Below, piece after piece: positions 15,228 through 15,884 of a stretch of 15,884 bases of DNA (its first letter is position 1; each line of letters starts with the position of its first letter). The position numbers and the translations under genes are program-made. The notes under the pieces were generated by a model. That model worked only from the letters and a program-made list of their open reading frames with translations, was not told the origin of the DNA and made no database searches. Location of the stretch: NCBI GenBank assembly GCA_964429245.1, contig CAYSBE010000061.1, positions 1 through 15,884 on the forward strand. Reading direction: 5' to 3'. Source of the DNA: CAYSBE01 sp964429245 (GTDB lineage: Bacteria; Bacteroidota; Bacteroidia; UKL13-3).

Positions 15228-15884
15228 TTATTGTTTCACAATGCGAAAACCATCAGCAATCGTTTTACCTCTAAATTCCAATCCACTATATATTTCGGTT
15301 GAACAAGGGATGCTGCCATCCCAGCACTGCTTGTTGGGTTCAGCGGTATAAATTGTTCCATTTGTTAGTTGATATGAAACCAATTTGTCGGTTGCGTAAG
15401 GCTCGGGTTTTAAAAGTATAGATGAAAAGCTTTTTTGCTGCCAATGCGTATTAATAAACAATATCATATTTACGCACAGCAATACACTGGTTATTGGGAT
15501 TGCATAATGCGTATAAGAAAATTTTGGTTTCCATAATCCCAAAGCCAAACCGATGCTGAACACAATATAGCCAAACATAAACCGAATGGCAGGCGCCTGA
15601 CTAAACCAGATTACAAAACCAATCAACACGGTCGCAATGACAATCCATTGCAACGTACTTATTTTCTTTCTGACATTGGAGATGAATATGAGTGATATCA
15701 AGAAGGAGGCCAAAAGAGCTTTACTAAATAAATCAAGGTGCAAAAGCCATTTTGGAAACCATTCCGTAAACTTCAATGACAATGCTGTTTTCAAATCAAT
15801 ACCCGGTGCACGCTCATTGGCAATATTGATGTTTCGCTCATAATCCAATATTTCACCGGGCATGGTCCAATCGGTTGCAAGCAC
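15228..15884 (-). CDS. C-terminal part of a polytopic membrane protein, LIC_10190-like (5' end outside window)
   Basis: The frame is open to the window edge, so these 218 residues are the C-terminal part of a longer protein; the edge GTG is probably an internal valine. The visible start has DWTMPGEILDYERNINIAN. Four hydrophobic segments follow (about 55-70, 79-95, 101-117, 127-145), with WFSQAPAIRFMFGY (93-106) between the second and third. A soluble tail holds CWDGSIPCS (187-195), with two close cysteines, and EFRGKTIADGF (203-213). The DW-x-P opening, the AP-x-RF motif between segments, and the CWD-x3-PC ending recall the large LIC_10190-family membrane proteins of Leptospira and Bacteroidota, whose function is unknown. 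This assignment is from memory of motifs and is not certain. The gene reads into the threonine dehydrogenase gene, possibly as one transcript. Confidence 0.6.
   Translation of the reverse strand: MLATDWTMPGEILDYERNINIANERAPGIDLKTALSLKFTEWFPKWLLHLDLFSKALLASFLISLIFISNVRKKISTLQWIVIATVLIGFVIWFSQAPAIRFMFGYIVFSIGLALGLWKPKFSYTHYAIPITSVLLCVNMILFINTHWQQKSFSSILLKPEPYATDKLVSYQLTNGTIYTAEPNKQCWDGSIPCSTEIYSGLEFRGKTIADGFRIVKQ

Noticed and set aside
15882..15884. GTG at the window edge as the true start of the membrane protein
   Set aside because: The frame is open to the edge, the N-terminal membrane part expected of the family is missing, and the preceding sequence is not visible.

Overview
The window comes from the chromosome of a low-GC member of the Bacteroidota. 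The evidence is several phylum-restricted parts: two proteins ending in type A C-terminal sorting domains of the type IX secretion system (T9SS), the gliding genes gldF and gldG, an outer-membrane OmpA protein with TPR, beta-propeller and carboxypeptidase-regulatory-like domains (the PorE layout), start regions without Shine-Dalgarno sequences, and promoter boxes of the Bacteroidota form (TTG about 20 bases before TAnnTTTG). The class cannot be fixed from this sequence. I see no tRNA, rRNA, insertion sequence, CRISPR array, phage gene or attachment site.

Layout. Positions 1-138 hold the last codons of a T9SS-exported protein on the plus strand, followed by a strong terminator. A second terminator in the opposite orientation (292-327) closes a block of seven minus-strand genes (8814 down to 350). 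In transcription order these are a PorE-like OmpA protein, an inositol monophosphatase-family enzyme, GldF, GldG, a DUF4340-type membrane-anchored protein, a CorA metal transporter, and a butyryl-CoA-dehydrogenase-like acyl-CoA dehydrogenase. The first six are tightly packed (gaps of 0, 43, -7, 47 and 15 bases) and look co-transcribed. The acyl-CoA dehydrogenase follows an 84-base gap with its own candidate promoter.

A divergent intergenic region (8824-8990) separates this block from a 1730-residue secreted repeat protein on the plus strand (8991-14183). That protein has a signal peptide, about 1000 residues of beta-rich repeats in two unit lengths, a further surface-protein region, and a T9SS sorting domain. 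A bidirectional terminator (14204-14240) lies between it and two minus-strand genes: a short-chain-type L-threonine 3-dehydrogenase, and the C-terminal part of a polytopic membrane protein resembling the LIC_10190 family, which runs off the window.

Functionally the window is mostly cell-envelope and surface biology: T9SS cargo, a probable T9SS-associated periplasmic/outer-membrane protein, and the permease and auxiliary subunits of the gliding ABC system, without its ATPase. Housekeeping metabolism genes are mixed in. No wholly new system is evident. The most interesting items are the two-period repeat architecture of the giant secreted protein and the GldF-GldG-DUF4340 triad without an adjacent ATPase gene.
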